Source: JBKHYJ01 sp046565505
GTDB taxonomy: Bacteria; Acidobacteriota; Blastocatellia; UBA7656
Length of the DNA stretch: 64,000 nt
Reading direction: 5' to 3'
NCBI GenBank assembly: GCA_046565505.1
Contig: JBKHYJ010000096.1
Location: 1 to 64,000, forward strand
Position numbers and translations under genes: made by a program. Positions 1 to 8,312 of this stretch are shown here, piece by piece. The stretch's first letter is position 1. The number at the start of each line of letters is the position of its first letter. Below the pieces are notes generated by a model. That model ran no database searches and was not told where the DNA came from. It was given only the letters and a program-made list of their open reading frames with translations.

Positions 1-467
1 GCGTACTGCCAGCTCTGCTCGTAGGGGCGCTTCGTCGAGCCGCGCTCCCGGGGCAGACAGCCCTTCTGTTTCAAGCAGATGTTCTCTTGCACGAATCGCT
101 CTTTTTCGTTCTCGACCGGGTAATCCCCTTTCGTCAGTCGATCAAGGAAATGGGCCACGTCACGGCTGGTCGTGAACACCCTGCGGATGATGCGAAAGTA
201 GGTGAGCGCGGTGGGGTTAATGTCGAAGATCGTGATGCGCTTGGGCCGCCACAGCGGGATGAGATTCAGGCCGTAGAGGCCGCCCACCACGCTTATCATA
301 TGTATGTCTTCGCGCCTTCCCGGGTCCACGCTCTCGTAGTGTGCGCGGATCGCCTGAAACTCGGCGAAAGACCCGTCCTGGCGGCCGTCATCGGTGCCAT
401 AGAAAACGTTTTCGGGGTGGTCGTGGTACATCTCCCGATTAAAGGCTCTAGGTGCTTCTTGTGTCAC
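1..467 (-). CDS. SAM-dependent transferase, possibly 3-amino-3-carboxypropyl transferase (BtaA-like), partial
   Basis: Last gene of the minus-strand biosynthetic arm; its 3' part lies outside the window. The start is GTG at 467, chosen because AGGAGG stands just upstream and the frame stays open for 155 codons to the edge. The N-terminal third is polar. Around residues 57-90 a hydrophobic strand (ISVVGGLYGLNLIPL) is followed by a strand ending in F-D-I-N-P-T-A-L. A glycine-rich loop followed by D-x-N-P is the SAM-binding layout of class I SAM enzymes and resembles the D-x-N-x-x-Q region of BtaA/DUF3419 enzymes, which move the aminobutyrate part of SAM. The exact family is an inference. It lies 65 bp downstream of the ATP-grasp gene, so co-transcription is likely. 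A plain methyltransferase is the main alternative. Confidence 0.6.
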   Translation of the reverse strand, partial: MTQEAPRAFNREMYHDHPENVFYGTDDGRQDGSFAEFQAIRAHYESVDPGRREDIHMISVVGGLYGLNLIPLWRPKRITIFDINPTALTYFRIIRRVFTTSRDVAHFLDRLTKGDYPVENEKERFVQENICLKQKGCLPRERGSTKRPYEQSWQY

Positions 468-532
468 GGTTCCTCCTCTTCACCTTCGGCAGTCTCTCGG
501 TCAAGACTGTTCCGGCAGATGCCGTGCGGGCA

Positions 533-1894
533 TCACGCATTGTTGAGACTCGGCAGAGAATCATCGTCCCAGGCCGGCCTGGTTAGTTGTTTATCGAAGT
601 ATTGCATCCGATGCGACCATTGCCCCCGGATGGCCGCGCCCGAAGGCGGCGGTTCGTGATGCGTATAAGTGATGCGGACGGTTTGCCCGATCCACTGAAG
701 GGCGTCCTCGACCACCCGCGTCTCGGGGTGACGGACGGTGATGTACCCGTCGCCCGTGTAAGTGGCCGACTTCGCGGCCCCGACCCGCGGCAGTCGAGAC
801 TCCGCCAGAAGCCCGCCGACCTGCCTGCTCACTTCCTCCAGGCCGCAAACATCCTCAACCACCCCTGACCCGACGCCCCGCAGGAATATTGTTCCCGCCG
901 CGTACTTGCGCTCCCAGGGGCCATCAAAACAATCATCCACAGCGACCCTCGCCCAGGCGAAGTAGGGGTCGATGTCGTAGGCGAACGCGAGCATAGGGCC
1001 GATTCTCGCGCCCGCCGGTCTGAGAGTCGCGTCTGTAAAGCAGGGCCTGCCCGCGTCTGACAGGAATCCCTCCATATGAGTCATCGCATTCCCGACCGAC
1101 AGCGCGCGGACGGCCTCCAGGCCTTGCTCTATGAATTCCCGATACTCGACGCCGGCAATATCGCGCGGCATCACGCAGGTCCACTGGATTCGCGGGTCTT
1201 CGACCGCTTCGAGAATCGACGGGCGGTAAGAGCAGATGGAGTAGAACCTTGGCTCATTCGCGACGGTGATCGTGTCGAAGCAAAGCTCTCGGCCGCTCAG
1301 GTACTCTTCGGCCAGCACCACGCCTTCGGGGGCCGGCCGCATCAATTCGAGCGCGAGTTCGAGCTGGTCGGCGTCGCGCACGCACAACGTGCCGAGCGCG
1401 CCGCTCCCGCCTAGAGGCTTCAGCACAACAGGGAAGCCCACCTCGGCGGCAAACTGCCTGGCGTCCTCGCTGCCGGTCAGGACTCGATCACGCGCCGTGT
1501 TGATTCCCGCCCGCGCGAGGGTGGCCTTCAGACACGACTTGTCGAGCGCACGGCGGACGGCGGACTCGCCCAGCCCCCGCAGCCCGAGCACCTCGCCGGC
1601 TCTGGCGACCGGGAGAAGCAACGTTTCAGTCGCCGTGACGATCCTGTCAACGCCGCCGCGTTTGCGGGCCAGTTGCCGGACTGCCGCGGCCAACTGCCCC
1701 GCGTCATGAGCGTCTTCGAGGCGAACTATGTCGGCGAAAATCGACGCCCCGTCCCCGCCGGGCAACCGCTCGCAGACGCCAAGCAGCATTACGCCGTCCA
1801 GCCTTTTTATGGCGCGGGCCGCACGCAGGCTCTCCCCCACCAGATTGCGGGACACATAAACGACCCTGCGCGTTTCTTGCTGTGACAAACTCAC
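533..1894 (-). CDS. ATP-grasp domain ligase
   Basis: A 453-residue ATP-grasp enzyme, likely joining a carboxylate to an amine through an acyl-phosphate. Residues about 1-100 look like the N-terminal Rossmann-like preATP-grasp fold. Then come the ATP-binding strands (FPVVLKPLGGSGALGT, VVLAEEYLSGRELCFDT) and the Mg-binding strand region (THMEGFLSDAGRPCFTDATLRPAGARI), where E, D and R fit the metal and phosphate ligands. The order fits the carnosine-synthase/PurK-like branch used in many natural-product loci. GTG is the start and overlaps the stop of the upstream oxygenase gene (GTGA), indicating translational coupling. In a locus without an NRPS or PKS it is the best candidate for the bond-forming step. 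The substrates cannot be read from the sequence. Confidence 0.88.
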   Translation of the reverse strand: MSLSQQETRRVVYVSRNLVGESLRAARAIKRLDGVMLLGVCERLPGGDGASIFADIVRLEDAHDAGQLAAAVRQLARKRGGVDRIVTATETLLLPVARAGEVLGLRGLGESAVRRALDKSCLKATLARAGINTARDRVLTGSEDARQFAAEVGFPVVLKPLGGSGALGTLCVRDADQLELALELMRPAPEGVVLAEEYLSGRELCFDTITVANEPRFYSICSYRPSILEAVEDPRIQWTCVMPRDIAGVEYREFIEQGLEAVRALSVGNAMTHMEGFLSDAGRPCFTDATLRPAGARIGPMLAFAYDIDPYFAWARVAVDDCFDGPWERKYAAGTIFLRGVGSGVVEDVCGLEEVSRQVGGLLAESRLPRVGAAKSATYTGDGYITVRHPETRVVEDALQWIGQTVRITYTHHEPPPSGAAIRGQWSHRMQYFDKQLTRPAWDDDSLPSLNNA

Positions 1895-2688
1895 GCGATG
1901 ACCTCTTTGGCGGCGAGACGGCGCGCGCGCAGTTGTTCCTCGCGAGCCTCTTTGTCGTAGATCACATACTGAATCAAATCACGGCCACACGACGTGACAT
2001 CTTGCTCCGAAAGCGGCTCGACGCCGTGGAAAGAAACGTCGGAACGCAGGAACGCCAGCACCGAGTTGGGCCTGTAGGGAGCGGTCTTCACTCTCACGAA
2101 GTCCTCGAACGGATAATGCGCGCTGTTGGGGCAGCTAAAGCCGCTGTCCTTGGGCCGGTATAGCGATGTGCCGAGGTGCCCGGCGCTGTCATCCTCCGCC
2201 AGGTACAGCAGCAGCACTACGAGCTTTGTGTGCAGGTCAGAGTGCGGCCCGAGGAAATACCCCGCCCGGTGCCGGATCAACTGAGACTCCACAGAAACCG
2301 CGGGCCACGACGACCGCCCGCCGAACCGGGCGCTCAGCGGCTCGGCGAAGGATTCCAGCACAGCCTGCGCCAGCTCCGGCCCCAGAAACCACTCGTCGAA
2401 ACGGTCCCAGAAATCTCTGAGCTCGTCAGGCAGCGCGGTCGTCCAACCCTCGGTTAAATCTCTTTGGTCCCTATGCCGGAAGTGATCTAGCTTTAGCGTG
2501 GTAACTTCAAATAGATTTTGATAGACGGACGTTGCGGGCAGATGGCCCAGCAGCGCCCGATAGTACGCGGGCGGGAAAAAGTTTTCGAGATAATAGTGCG
2601 GGTAAGGGTCCATCACGACCTCCGCCGCGCGCAGCCGATTGACGGCGTAGGAGAGAGGGGTTTCTGCTAAACCTGATTGCTCCGTCAC
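1891..2688 (-). CDS. Fe(II)/2-oxoglutarate-dependent oxygenase
   Basis: A 265-residue cupin-fold oxygenase. The metal triad is visible as H149-x-D151 (GPHSDLHTK) and H221 (SFHGVEPL); R236 is the likely 2-oxoglutarate carboxylate ligand. The family hydroxylates, desaturates or cyclises substrates using O2 and 2-oxoglutarate in the cytoplasm. The GTG start is supported by a strong AAGGAGG eight or so bases upstream. The gene lies 11 bp after the flavin monooxygenase stop and overlaps the ATP-grasp gene by 4 bp. It belongs to a different subfamily from the two PhyH-like and the TauD-like enzymes of the same arm, so it probably acts at another position on the product. Confidence 0.85.
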   Translation of the reverse strand: MTEQSGLAETPLSYAVNRLRAAEVVMDPYPHYYLENFFPPAYYRALLGHLPATSVYQNLFEVTTLKLDHFRHRDQRDLTEGWTTALPDELRDFWDRFDEWFLGPELAQAVLESFAEPLSARFGGRSSWPAVSVESQLIRHRAGYFLGPHSDLHTKLVVLLLYLAEDDSAGHLGTSLYRPKDSGFSCPNSAHYPFEDFVRVKTAPYRPNSVLAFLRSDVSFHGVEPLSEQDVTSCGRDLIQYVIYDKEAREEQLRARRLAAKEVIA

Positions 2689-2699
2689 AGGCGGCCTCC

Positions 2700-3776
2700 T
2701 TAATGCCCTTCTGCCTCACGAACGAGCGGCAGCACCTCGCGGCCGAAGATGACCATCTCGTCGAGCTTGGGCCAGCCCGAGATGATGAACTGCGTCACGC
2801 CGATGCGCCCGTACTCAAGAAAGATTTCTGCGAGCTCTGCCGGCGACCCGAGCAGCGTGATCGCGGAGGACCCGTAATAAGGGACCAGCCCGGCCCACAA
2901 ATTCTGATTCAACCAGCCGACATTATCGGCGGCGGCAAGCGCTTGTTTCAGCGTCTGGGAATCGCTCCGCGTGAGGATGCCCCGCTCCTGCTTTTCGATC
3001 TCTTCGTCGGGGAGTAGAGACCTAGCTGCTTCGACCGCCTCCTCGCGCGTCGGCCTGCAAATGACACATAGCCTCAGTCCGACCTCGACGCCGTGCTCCC
3101 TGAAACGGCCGACCACGGGCCGTAGTTTCTCGGGCGTATCGATCAGGCGCATCCAGCAAGAGCCTCGGCTGAGAGCCAGTTGTTGGGCCTGCTCCGAGTG
3201 TCCCGCGACGTAGATTTCAGGAGCGCGGCGGTCCGGCGCGACGAATGGCGTTAGCAGCCGGCCTCGCTCGACCCGCCAGTACTTGCCGTCAAACGTCACG
3301 TCGCCATCGTTACGCCAGAAGGAATGACAGACCGCTAGAAATTCGTCCGCTCTCGCGTATCTTTCGTCATGTTCCAGGAAGTCCCCGTAGCCGCGCTGCT
3401 CCGCCGTCGAGCTGCCCGCGACGATGTTCAAGGCGATGCGCCCGTCGATCAGACCGGAAAGCGTGTTGACCTGCTGCACGAACGTCGCCGGCTGCATCAG
3501 CCCTGTCCGATAAGCCGCGATGAACTTGAGCTTTGTGGTGTCGCGGCCGACGGCGCAGGCGATGGCGAACGTGTCAGGCTCGTAACGGCTGAACGAAAGC
3601 AGGACCGATTCAATCCCGGCTTCCTCCGCGCTGCGGGCGAACCGGACCCAGCCTTCCATGTCTGGCAGCGCGGCCGGCGACACGCTTTTTGTCGTCAGTA
3701 CGCGGGACGTTTCCTGGGCCGTCTTCATGGCCACCTCGCCGCCTTTGGGGAACATCCAATGGAATCTCAGGTTCAT
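2700..3776 (-). CDS. LLM-class flavin-dependent monooxygenase (SsuD-like)
   Basis: A 358-residue TIM-barrel monooxygenase of the luciferase-like family, SsuD branch, which uses FMNH2 delivered by a separate reductase plus O2. Diagnostic stretches include AAYRTGLMQPATF, the GRIALNIVAGS strand and the HDERYARADEF helix that follow one another as in alkanesulfonate monooxygenase. ATG at 3776 is the first start; no strong Shine-Dalgarno is visible there. The neighbour at 3853-4965 is a clear paralog, even in the opening pattern (LRFHWM-PKG-EVA). In biosynthetic loci this class does N-hydroxylation, epoxidation or oxidative cleavage as well as desulfonation; which one applies here is unknown. No flavin reductase gene is visible nearby. 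Confidence 0.9.
   Translation of the reverse strand: MNLRFHWMFPKGGEVAMKTAQETSRVLTTKSVSPAALPDMEGWVRFARSAEEAGIESVLLSFSRYEPDTFAIACAVGRDTTKLKFIAAYRTGLMQPATFVQQVNTLSGLIDGRIALNIVAGSSTAEQRGYGDFLEHDERYARADEFLAVCHSFWRNDGDVTFDGKYWRVERGRLLTPFVAPDRRAPEIYVAGHSEQAQQLALSRGSCWMRLIDTPEKLRPVVGRFREHGVEVGLRLCVICRPTREEAVEAARSLLPDEEIEKQERGILTRSDSQTLKQALAAADNVGWLNQNLWAGLVPYYGSSAITLLGSPAELAEIFLEYGRIGVTQFIISGWPKLDEMVIFGREVLPLVREAEGH
3464..3521. repeat. 58-bp block identical to 4638-4695
   Basis: Within the two SsuD-like paralogs this 58-bp block is identical by eye, then after one mismatch another 11 bases match. The flanking coding sequence diverges much more. It encodes the conserved GLMQPATFVQQVN region. The sharp edge of identity suggests gene conversion or a recent exchange between the copies. 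Confidence 0.8.
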
Positions 3777-3852
3777 AGTTATTTATAGGGTGTTACTCTC
3801 CAGGGATCCCGCCTGCGCCGGGCAAACGTCTGGAGTGCGAGCATAGAGCGTT

Positions 3853-4965
3853 CTAAACAAAATGCTTTGCTTGTCCGCGCTCGGCCTGCCTGACGAGCGG
3901 GATAACTTGTTGGCCGAATGTCACCACCTCATCAAGCTCCGGCCAGCCCGACATGATGAACTGGGTCACCCCGATGGCCTTGTATTCGAGAAGCGCCTCC
4001 GCGATCTCCCGCGGCGTCCCCAGAAGAGTGGTCCAGACCGGGCCGTAGTGCGGCACCAGTCCTGTCCACAGCGAGCGCGTCGGCCAGTGGTCCTCACGGC
4101 CCGCGAGCGAAGAGGCCTCCCTGTACATCTGGGAGTCGTCTTTGACGGCGGCGCTCCGCTCATGCCTGGGGTCCTCATGCTCCGGCAGCAGGGACTCTGC
4201 GACCTTGATCGCCTCCTCCCGGCTCGGCCTGCACAGCACGCACATTCTGAGGCAGATTTCGACGCCGGACCTTCGCATGCGCGCCACGGAGGGTTGCAGC
4301 TTCTCCGGGCTATCAGCCACACGCAACAAGCATGTGCCCTGGTCATGAGCTAAGCGTTCGGCGTTCTCGGAATGTCCAGAGATATAGACCTCGGGGGCGC
4401 GGCGGTCCGGCGCGACGAATGGCGTGTGCAGCTTTCCCCGCTCGACCTTATAATACTTACCGTCGAAGTCCACCTCACCCTCGGCCCGCCAAAAAGAATT
4501 GCAAACGGCCATGAACTCCTCGGCCCGGGCGTACCTTTCATCATGAAGCAGGTAATCCCCATAGCCGCGTTGCTCCGCCACCGAACTCCCCGCGACGACA
4601 TTTATAGCAAGCCGCCCGTCGATGAGCGCGGAGAGGCTGTTGACCTGCTGCACGAACGTCGCCGGCTGCATCAGCCCTGTCCGATAAGCCGCGATAAACT
4701 TGAGCTTCTTCGCGGCCCGGCCGAGGGCGCAGCTAACCATCAGCGGGTCGGGCTCGAAGCGGCTGAATGATATCAACACCGACTCGATCCCGGCCTGTTC
4801 CGCCTTCTCGGCGAAGTGCGTCCAGCCTTTCATGTCGGGGCGGGGGGCCGGCGATGTGGCGCGCGTCGATTGGAGTCTGTAGCGCGCGGCGGCCTGCGGC
4901 GTCTGTGGGCTGCCGACGGCTACCTCACTACCCTTAGGAAGCATCCAATGGAATCTAAGACCCAT
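3853..4965 (-). CDS. LLM-class flavin-dependent monooxygenase (SsuD-like), paralog
   Basis: A 370-residue second copy of the SsuD-like monooxygenase, transcribed before the 2700-3776 copy with a 76-bp gap. ATG at 4965 is chosen over an in-frame TTG at 4980, because the TTG sits inside the ribosome site (GAGGAG about 9 bases before the ATG) and the protein then begins MGLRFHWMLPKG exactly like its paralog. The family signatures match: AAYRTGLMQPATF, GRLAINVVAGS, HDERYARAEEF. The C-terminal third has diverged, so the two enzymes may oxidise different substrates or form a heteromer. Both possibilities are inference. Confidence 0.9.
   Translation of the reverse strand: MGLRFHWMLPKGSEVAVGSPQTPQAAARYRLQSTRATSPAPRPDMKGWTHFAEKAEQAGIESVLISFSRFEPDPLMVSCALGRAAKKLKFIAAYRTGLMQPATFVQQVNSLSALIDGRLAINVVAGSSVAEQRGYGDYLLHDERYARAEEFMAVCNSFWRAEGEVDFDGKYYKVERGKLHTPFVAPDRRAPEVYISGHSENAERLAHDQGTCLLRVADSPEKLQPSVARMRRSGVEICLRMCVLCRPSREEAIKVAESLLPEHEDPRHERSAAVKDDSQMYREASSLAGREDHWPTRSLWTGLVPHYGPVWTTLLGTPREIAEALLEYKAIGVTQFIMSGWPELDEVVTFGQQVIPLVRQAERGQAKHFV
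4638..4695. repeat. 58-bp block identical to 3464-3521
   Basis: Partner of the block at 3464-3521, inside the second SsuD-like gene. A shorter shared block also exists around the GTCCGGCGCGACGAATGGCG sequence in both genes (near 3230 and 4405). Confidence 0.8.
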
Positions 4966-5112
4966 CGCCTTTCTCCTCAACCCGCCGGCGCTTTTCCGGC
5001 TTCGCGTTAAACCTGATTTCGCCGCGCGCCCGGCCGGACTGCCCAGTGTTTCTCAGGCTGTGGCGGCGCGGCCATTCGGGGCTGGCCGGCTCAAGCGCCC
5101 GCGCATTGTCGA

Positions 5113-5958
5113 TCAAACGTCTACGGTCCAGGGCACGGACTCCGGCTCGACCTGGTGACGTTTCGCCCATTCCTGCAACGCCCACGGCGGGGTGTCAACG
5201 TCGCGATACCCGCCCAACAGTTGCCTCGTGATCGGGTCGGCTTTCTCAAGCTGCCGCTTATCGGGAAACTCCAGGTAAACTTCAGGTTTCATCCATCGGT
5301 AGGCGTAGCCGTACATCAACACCTTTGACACACGGTCACTGCGGTTCGGGGCGGCGGTGTGAAAGATGCGATTCTCAAATAAGAGGGCGTCGCCGCTCTT
5401 CATCCTGAGATCGCATACCTCAACGTCATACGGATCGACCTGCCCCTTCGGGAGTGCCAGGGGGGCGGTCCTCAGGTGACTCCCGCGCGCCATCAGCGTC
5501 ATGCCGGAATCGCGTTCATGAAAATCCGTCAAACAGTAGCAGATTTTGACGCCCACGCGCGGCAAGCCGGCGTGCCCCAGGTCCTTCGGTATTCTTATGT
5601 CGCGGTGCCACCCGCGCCTGAAGGGCGGGGCGTCCGGTAGCTCCGGCCTCTTGTAAATGAGCGCCGTCGAGTGCAGGTGGATGTTGGGGCTGAGCAACTG
5701 CACGACCAGCGGCACGGTGGACGACTGGGCCACAAGAGCCAACATCGCCTCTTCCCTTAGCAGGCCGGGGCGCAAATCCAGGTGGTTATACTCCGGCCTG
5801 TCGAATAGCTCCGGCTTCTTGAAGAACGATTCCGACAGCCGGTCCCCGGCCTCGGTGAGCTGGCGCACGGCCTCCGCGGGCAGGGCTTCGGGCACCACCA
5901 GGTAACCGTCTTCGTCGAAGGACCGTCTCTGCTCCGGTGTCAGTTGCGTGAAATCCAC
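5113..5958 (-). CDS. Phytanoyl-CoA dioxygenase-family (PhyH) oxygenase
   Basis: A 281-residue PhyH-type Fe(II)/2-oxoglutarate oxygenase. It opens with the usual family start (LTPEQRRSFDEDGYLVVPEAL). The metal ligands are H118-x-D120 (GWHRD) and H200 (IFHTAAPN), with R209 as the 2-oxoglutarate anchor. The start is GTG at 5958, with AAGGTGA about 9 bases upstream. Bacterial PhyH enzymes mostly hydroxylate or chlorinate small metabolites rather than phytanoyl-CoA. It sits between the methyltransferase pair and the flavin monooxygenase pair, about 150 bp from each, which still fits one long transcript. A second, only distantly similar PhyH gene opens this arm at 9906-10685. Confidence 0.9.
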   Translation of the reverse strand: MDFTQLTPEQRRSFDEDGYLVVPEALPAEAVRQLTEAGDRLSESFFKKPELFDRPEYNHLDLRPGLLREEAMLALVAQSSTVPLVVQLLSPNIHLHSTALIYKRPELPDAPPFRRGWHRDIRIPKDLGHAGLPRVGVKICYCLTDFHERDSGMTLMARGSHLRTAPLALPKGQVDPYDVEVCDLRMKSGDALLFENRIFHTAAPNRSDRVSKVLMYGYAYRWMKPEVYLEFPDKRQLEKADPITRQLLGGYRDVDTPPWALQEWAKRHQVEPESVPWTVDV

Positions 5959-6113
5959 AGTGCGTCACCTTTCTTCTGACTTCAAATGCAGGTGTGCCGC
6001 GAGGCCGAGCCGGGCGGCCGCCGGCGCCTCGGACCGATCGCAAGCGGTTAATGCGCAATGCTCGAAATTAGAATCCTCCTTTACAGGACGCTCCTTCATA
6101 CTCGTTCCCGCGG

Positions 6114-6962
6114 TCAAGATTTTCTGATAACACAACAGTGCTGCATCTCGTTATTGGCGGGAGGGAGGATCGTCGCGTGCGGAAACAACGTCTTCATATA
6201 CTCTGCGGTGTGATAGACGTAGCAGCTCACCTCCTCCTCGGGTTTATAAGGACGAATGTCTTCGGTCTCAAGGTAGAGGTTGGGGCCATTGACCAGCATG
6301 AACCAGTTGGCGCTCCGCGTCCTTACGGTCAGGTCATCCATTTCAGCGGGCGAAATATTGCCCCTTTCCGTTTCCAGTTCCAACCGCCATCGAATGTTAT
6401 TCTGCCCGGGCGACGAAAAATAATAAGGGTCGATGAAGGTGAACGCTAACGCGCCGCCCGGCGCCAGAATACTCTCCAATTGGCTTTCTAATTGAAGCAT
6501 GTCGGTTACGGTCGTGTTGGTGAAAACCGAGTACGCGACAATATAATCAAACTTCCGGCCGAGGTCTGGGAGCGGCAACTCCCGAATGCCATGTGGGTTG
6601 AAAGCGAAGCAGTAGCGGTTGTAAAAAACCCAGTGGGATTTAGGGTAAGCCGCCTTCCCCTTCTCCGTCGCGTCTTCGACCACATCCAGGCACCAGTAAC
6701 GCTCTTCGTCGATGGTGCAATTCGGGTCCTGCAAAATGTTGCCGACGTTTCCGCCGAAATCCAACACATCTTTCCCCCTCCAAACGGGCTCGCCCACCTG
6801 GAGAGAGAAATAAGTAAACTGTCCTGTCTTGGTCGAAAAGAACGCCATGCCACTCCTCAGCGTGTATGTGTCAGGGTGGAACGGACCAGGCTCTAAACTC
6901 TTGCTGATTGGGACAGTCAGAGCCTTCTGGACTAGCTGCGCGTACCTCGGATTAAACAGCAA
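6114..6962 (-). CDS. Class I SAM-dependent methyltransferase (paralog B)
   Basis: Up to 282 residues. SAM-binding motif I is VLDFGGNVGN, and later strands (YIVAYSVFTNTT, PGGALAFTFIDPYY) complete a class I methyltransferase core. It is a tandem paralog of the gene at 6932-7720: shared patterns include DFGGN-GN, HW-YNRY, AYSVFT-TT, GG-LAFTFIDP-Y and a common end (NEMQHCC-IR). The start is uncertain. The longest frame begins with TTG at 6962, overlapping the upstream gene by 31 bp with a weak ribosome site. ATG at 6848 has GAGGAG four bases upstream and would give 244 residues, closer to the paralog's start relative to motif I. The methyl acceptor is unknown. Confidence 0.85.
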   Translation of the reverse strand: MLFNPRYAQLVQKALTVPISKSLEPGPFHPDTYTLRSGMAFFSTKTGQFTYFSLQVGEPVWRGKDVLDFGGNVGNILQDPNCTIDEERYWCLDVVEDATEKGKAAYPKSHWVFYNRYCFAFNPHGIRELPLPDLGRKFDYIVAYSVFTNTTVTDMLQLESQLESILAPGGALAFTFIDPYYFSSPGQNNIRWRLELETERGNISPAEMDDLTVRTRSANWFMLVNGPNLYLETEDIRPYKPEEEVSCYVYHTAEYMKTLFPHATILPPANNEMQHCCVIRKS

Positions 6963-7720
6963 TGCTGCATCTCATCGTTGACCGGCGGACGTATAACCGC
7001 GTGGGGAAACTCGCGGCGCAAAAACTCCACGGTGTAGAATACGTCGTAGTTCATACAGGACCGGGCATCATCGGGCCAAAAGCCATTGCTATTCACATAC
7101 AACTCGGACCCATCAACTACGGAGCACCATTCCGCGCCGCGACTCTGCTCCAGCATGCCACTCAAAGCGAACCCGGGATTGCCTTCATTTGCCTGTTCCA
7201 AACGCCATTGTAGGTTGTTTCCCTCGTAAGTCCCCGGCCAAGCCCTGTAGTGAGGGTCGATAAACGTAAAAGCCAGCGTTCCGCCCGGGGCGAGGCGTGA
7301 TTGTAATTGCTCAACCAGACTGTGCATCTCTTCCCGCGTGGTATGCGTGAACACTGAATAGGCCAAAATGAATTCAAAATCGACGCCCAAATCTGGAATG
7401 GGCAGGTCTTCTATACCGTCGGGGTTGAACGAGCGGTTGTAACGATTGTAATGGACCCAATGGGCTTGAGGGAATCTCTTCCGGCCCTCCTCTAGGGCTT
7501 CCTTAAGGACATCAACGCAATAGTAGTTCTCAGGGCGGATGGCGCAGTCCTGATCCATCAAAAGGTTCCCCTCGTTGCCGCCGAAATCGAGCACCGCTTT
7601 ACCGCTCCAATCGGGGGAATCCAGTTGTTGGTCAAAGTAATAAAACCGGCCTAGCTTCCCTGAGACGGAGCGGCGGGCTCTTTGCTCGGCAGTACCCAGC
7701 CATAGAAAAACTTCGCCCAT
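6932..7720 (-). CDS. Class I SAM-dependent methyltransferase (paralog A)
   Basis: A 262-residue methyltransferase-like protein. Motif I is VLDFGGNEGN (residues about 43-52), followed by YYCVDV, where the acidic residue at the end of strand 2 would bind the SAM ribose, and by APGGTLAFTFIDPHY. The ATG start at 7720 has AAGGAGG eight bases upstream and is secure. It overlaps paralog B by about 31 bp if that gene starts at 6962. The FID-P-Y motif after strand 4 replaces the usual acidic/NPPY-type signature, so N-, O- and C-methylation all remain possible. The tandem pair may form a heterodimer or act in succession on two positions. Confidence 0.87.
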   Translation of the reverse strand: MGEVFLWLGTAEQRARRSVSGKLGRFYYFDQQLDSPDWSGKAVLDFGGNEGNLLMDQDCAIRPENYYCVDVLKEALEEGRKRFPQAHWVHYNRYNRSFNPDGIEDLPIPDLGVDFEFILAYSVFTHTTREEMHSLVEQLQSRLAPGGTLAFTFIDPHYRAWPGTYEGNNLQWRLEQANEGNPGFALSGMLEQSRGAEWCSVVDGSELYVNSNGFWPDDARSCMNYDVFYTVEFLRREFPHAVIRPPVNDEMQHCCLIRGTRS

Positions 7721-7851
7721 CTCTCTAGCCTCCTTAGCTTCCGGTCTTGTTCCCAGCCCGCCGCTCGGCGCGGCGGAGTCGGAGAGCGCCTGCCCGCAGC
7801 CCTCGCTAAGCCGAAGGCCGCCGAACTATCTGTACTCAATCACATGAATGG

Positions 7852-8280
7852 TTAATCGTGGCGGTAAAAGAACTCGCGGTTGAGGTAGTTCGACCGCGAG
7901 CTTCCGTCCAGGAAGGTGTAGTACGCCACGATAACCAGCACTCCCTTGTTCACACGGAGGTAGGTCTCGGCCCTCATGAATCCGAATTCAAAATCAACCC
8001 CCAGCGCCAGAGCCCTTTGCCCTGCTTCTTCCTCAAGATTCGCCAGCGGCGTGGCCTCTGTTCGGGGCCAGGGGATCGGGCCGCCCTCGCCGACGCCCAT
8101 GACGGTCACGAAAAAGCGGTCGCCATCTTGTTCGATGACGATCTCCGCCACGCCCTCGGTCTCGGCGCTTGTATTTAACCACCGGCCAGTTAGCTTGTCG
8201 GCGTTCAGGGTCCTGGTCGCGGGATCCGATAAGGCAGGGTTTAACTGGCCGCTCTGTCTGAATTCCAAAGTTTGAGTCAT
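7852..8280 (-). CDS. Small protein of unknown family, possible beta-barrel (paralog 1)
   Basis: A 142-residue protein I do not recognise. It starts with ATG at 8280 and has a weak GGAA upstream. No signal peptide or membrane segment is visible. The central part is an alternating beta pattern: GRWLNTSAETEGVAEIVIEQDGD, then FFVTVMG, then a late R/K-VNKGVLVIVAYYTF strand pair, then S-N-YL-REFFYRHD at the end. It resembles the neighbour at 8313-8759 in the same order (G-W-N-x-D/E-T-x-GVA-x-IxI, DFxFGF/DFGF, KG-IVLAxxxxF-D-S-R-Y---REYF). A lipocalin or calycin-like small-molecule barrel would fit the pattern, but that is a guess. Confidence 0.7.
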   Translation of the reverse strand: MTQTLEFRQSGQLNPALSDPATRTLNADKLTGRWLNTSAETEGVAEIVIEQDGDRFFVTVMGVGEGGPIPWPRTEATPLANLEEEAGQRALALGVDFEFGFMRAETYLRVNKGVLVIVAYYTFLDGSSRSNYLNREFFYRHD

Positions 8281-8312
8281 GTCGGATTCCGAGCTAGATC
8301 GCTAGGTCCGGG

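Noticed and set aside
87..659. 190-codon plus-strand frame at the left edge
   Set aside because: It is antisense to the SAM-dependent transferase and ATP-grasp genes, has no ribosome site and is low in protein-like composition.
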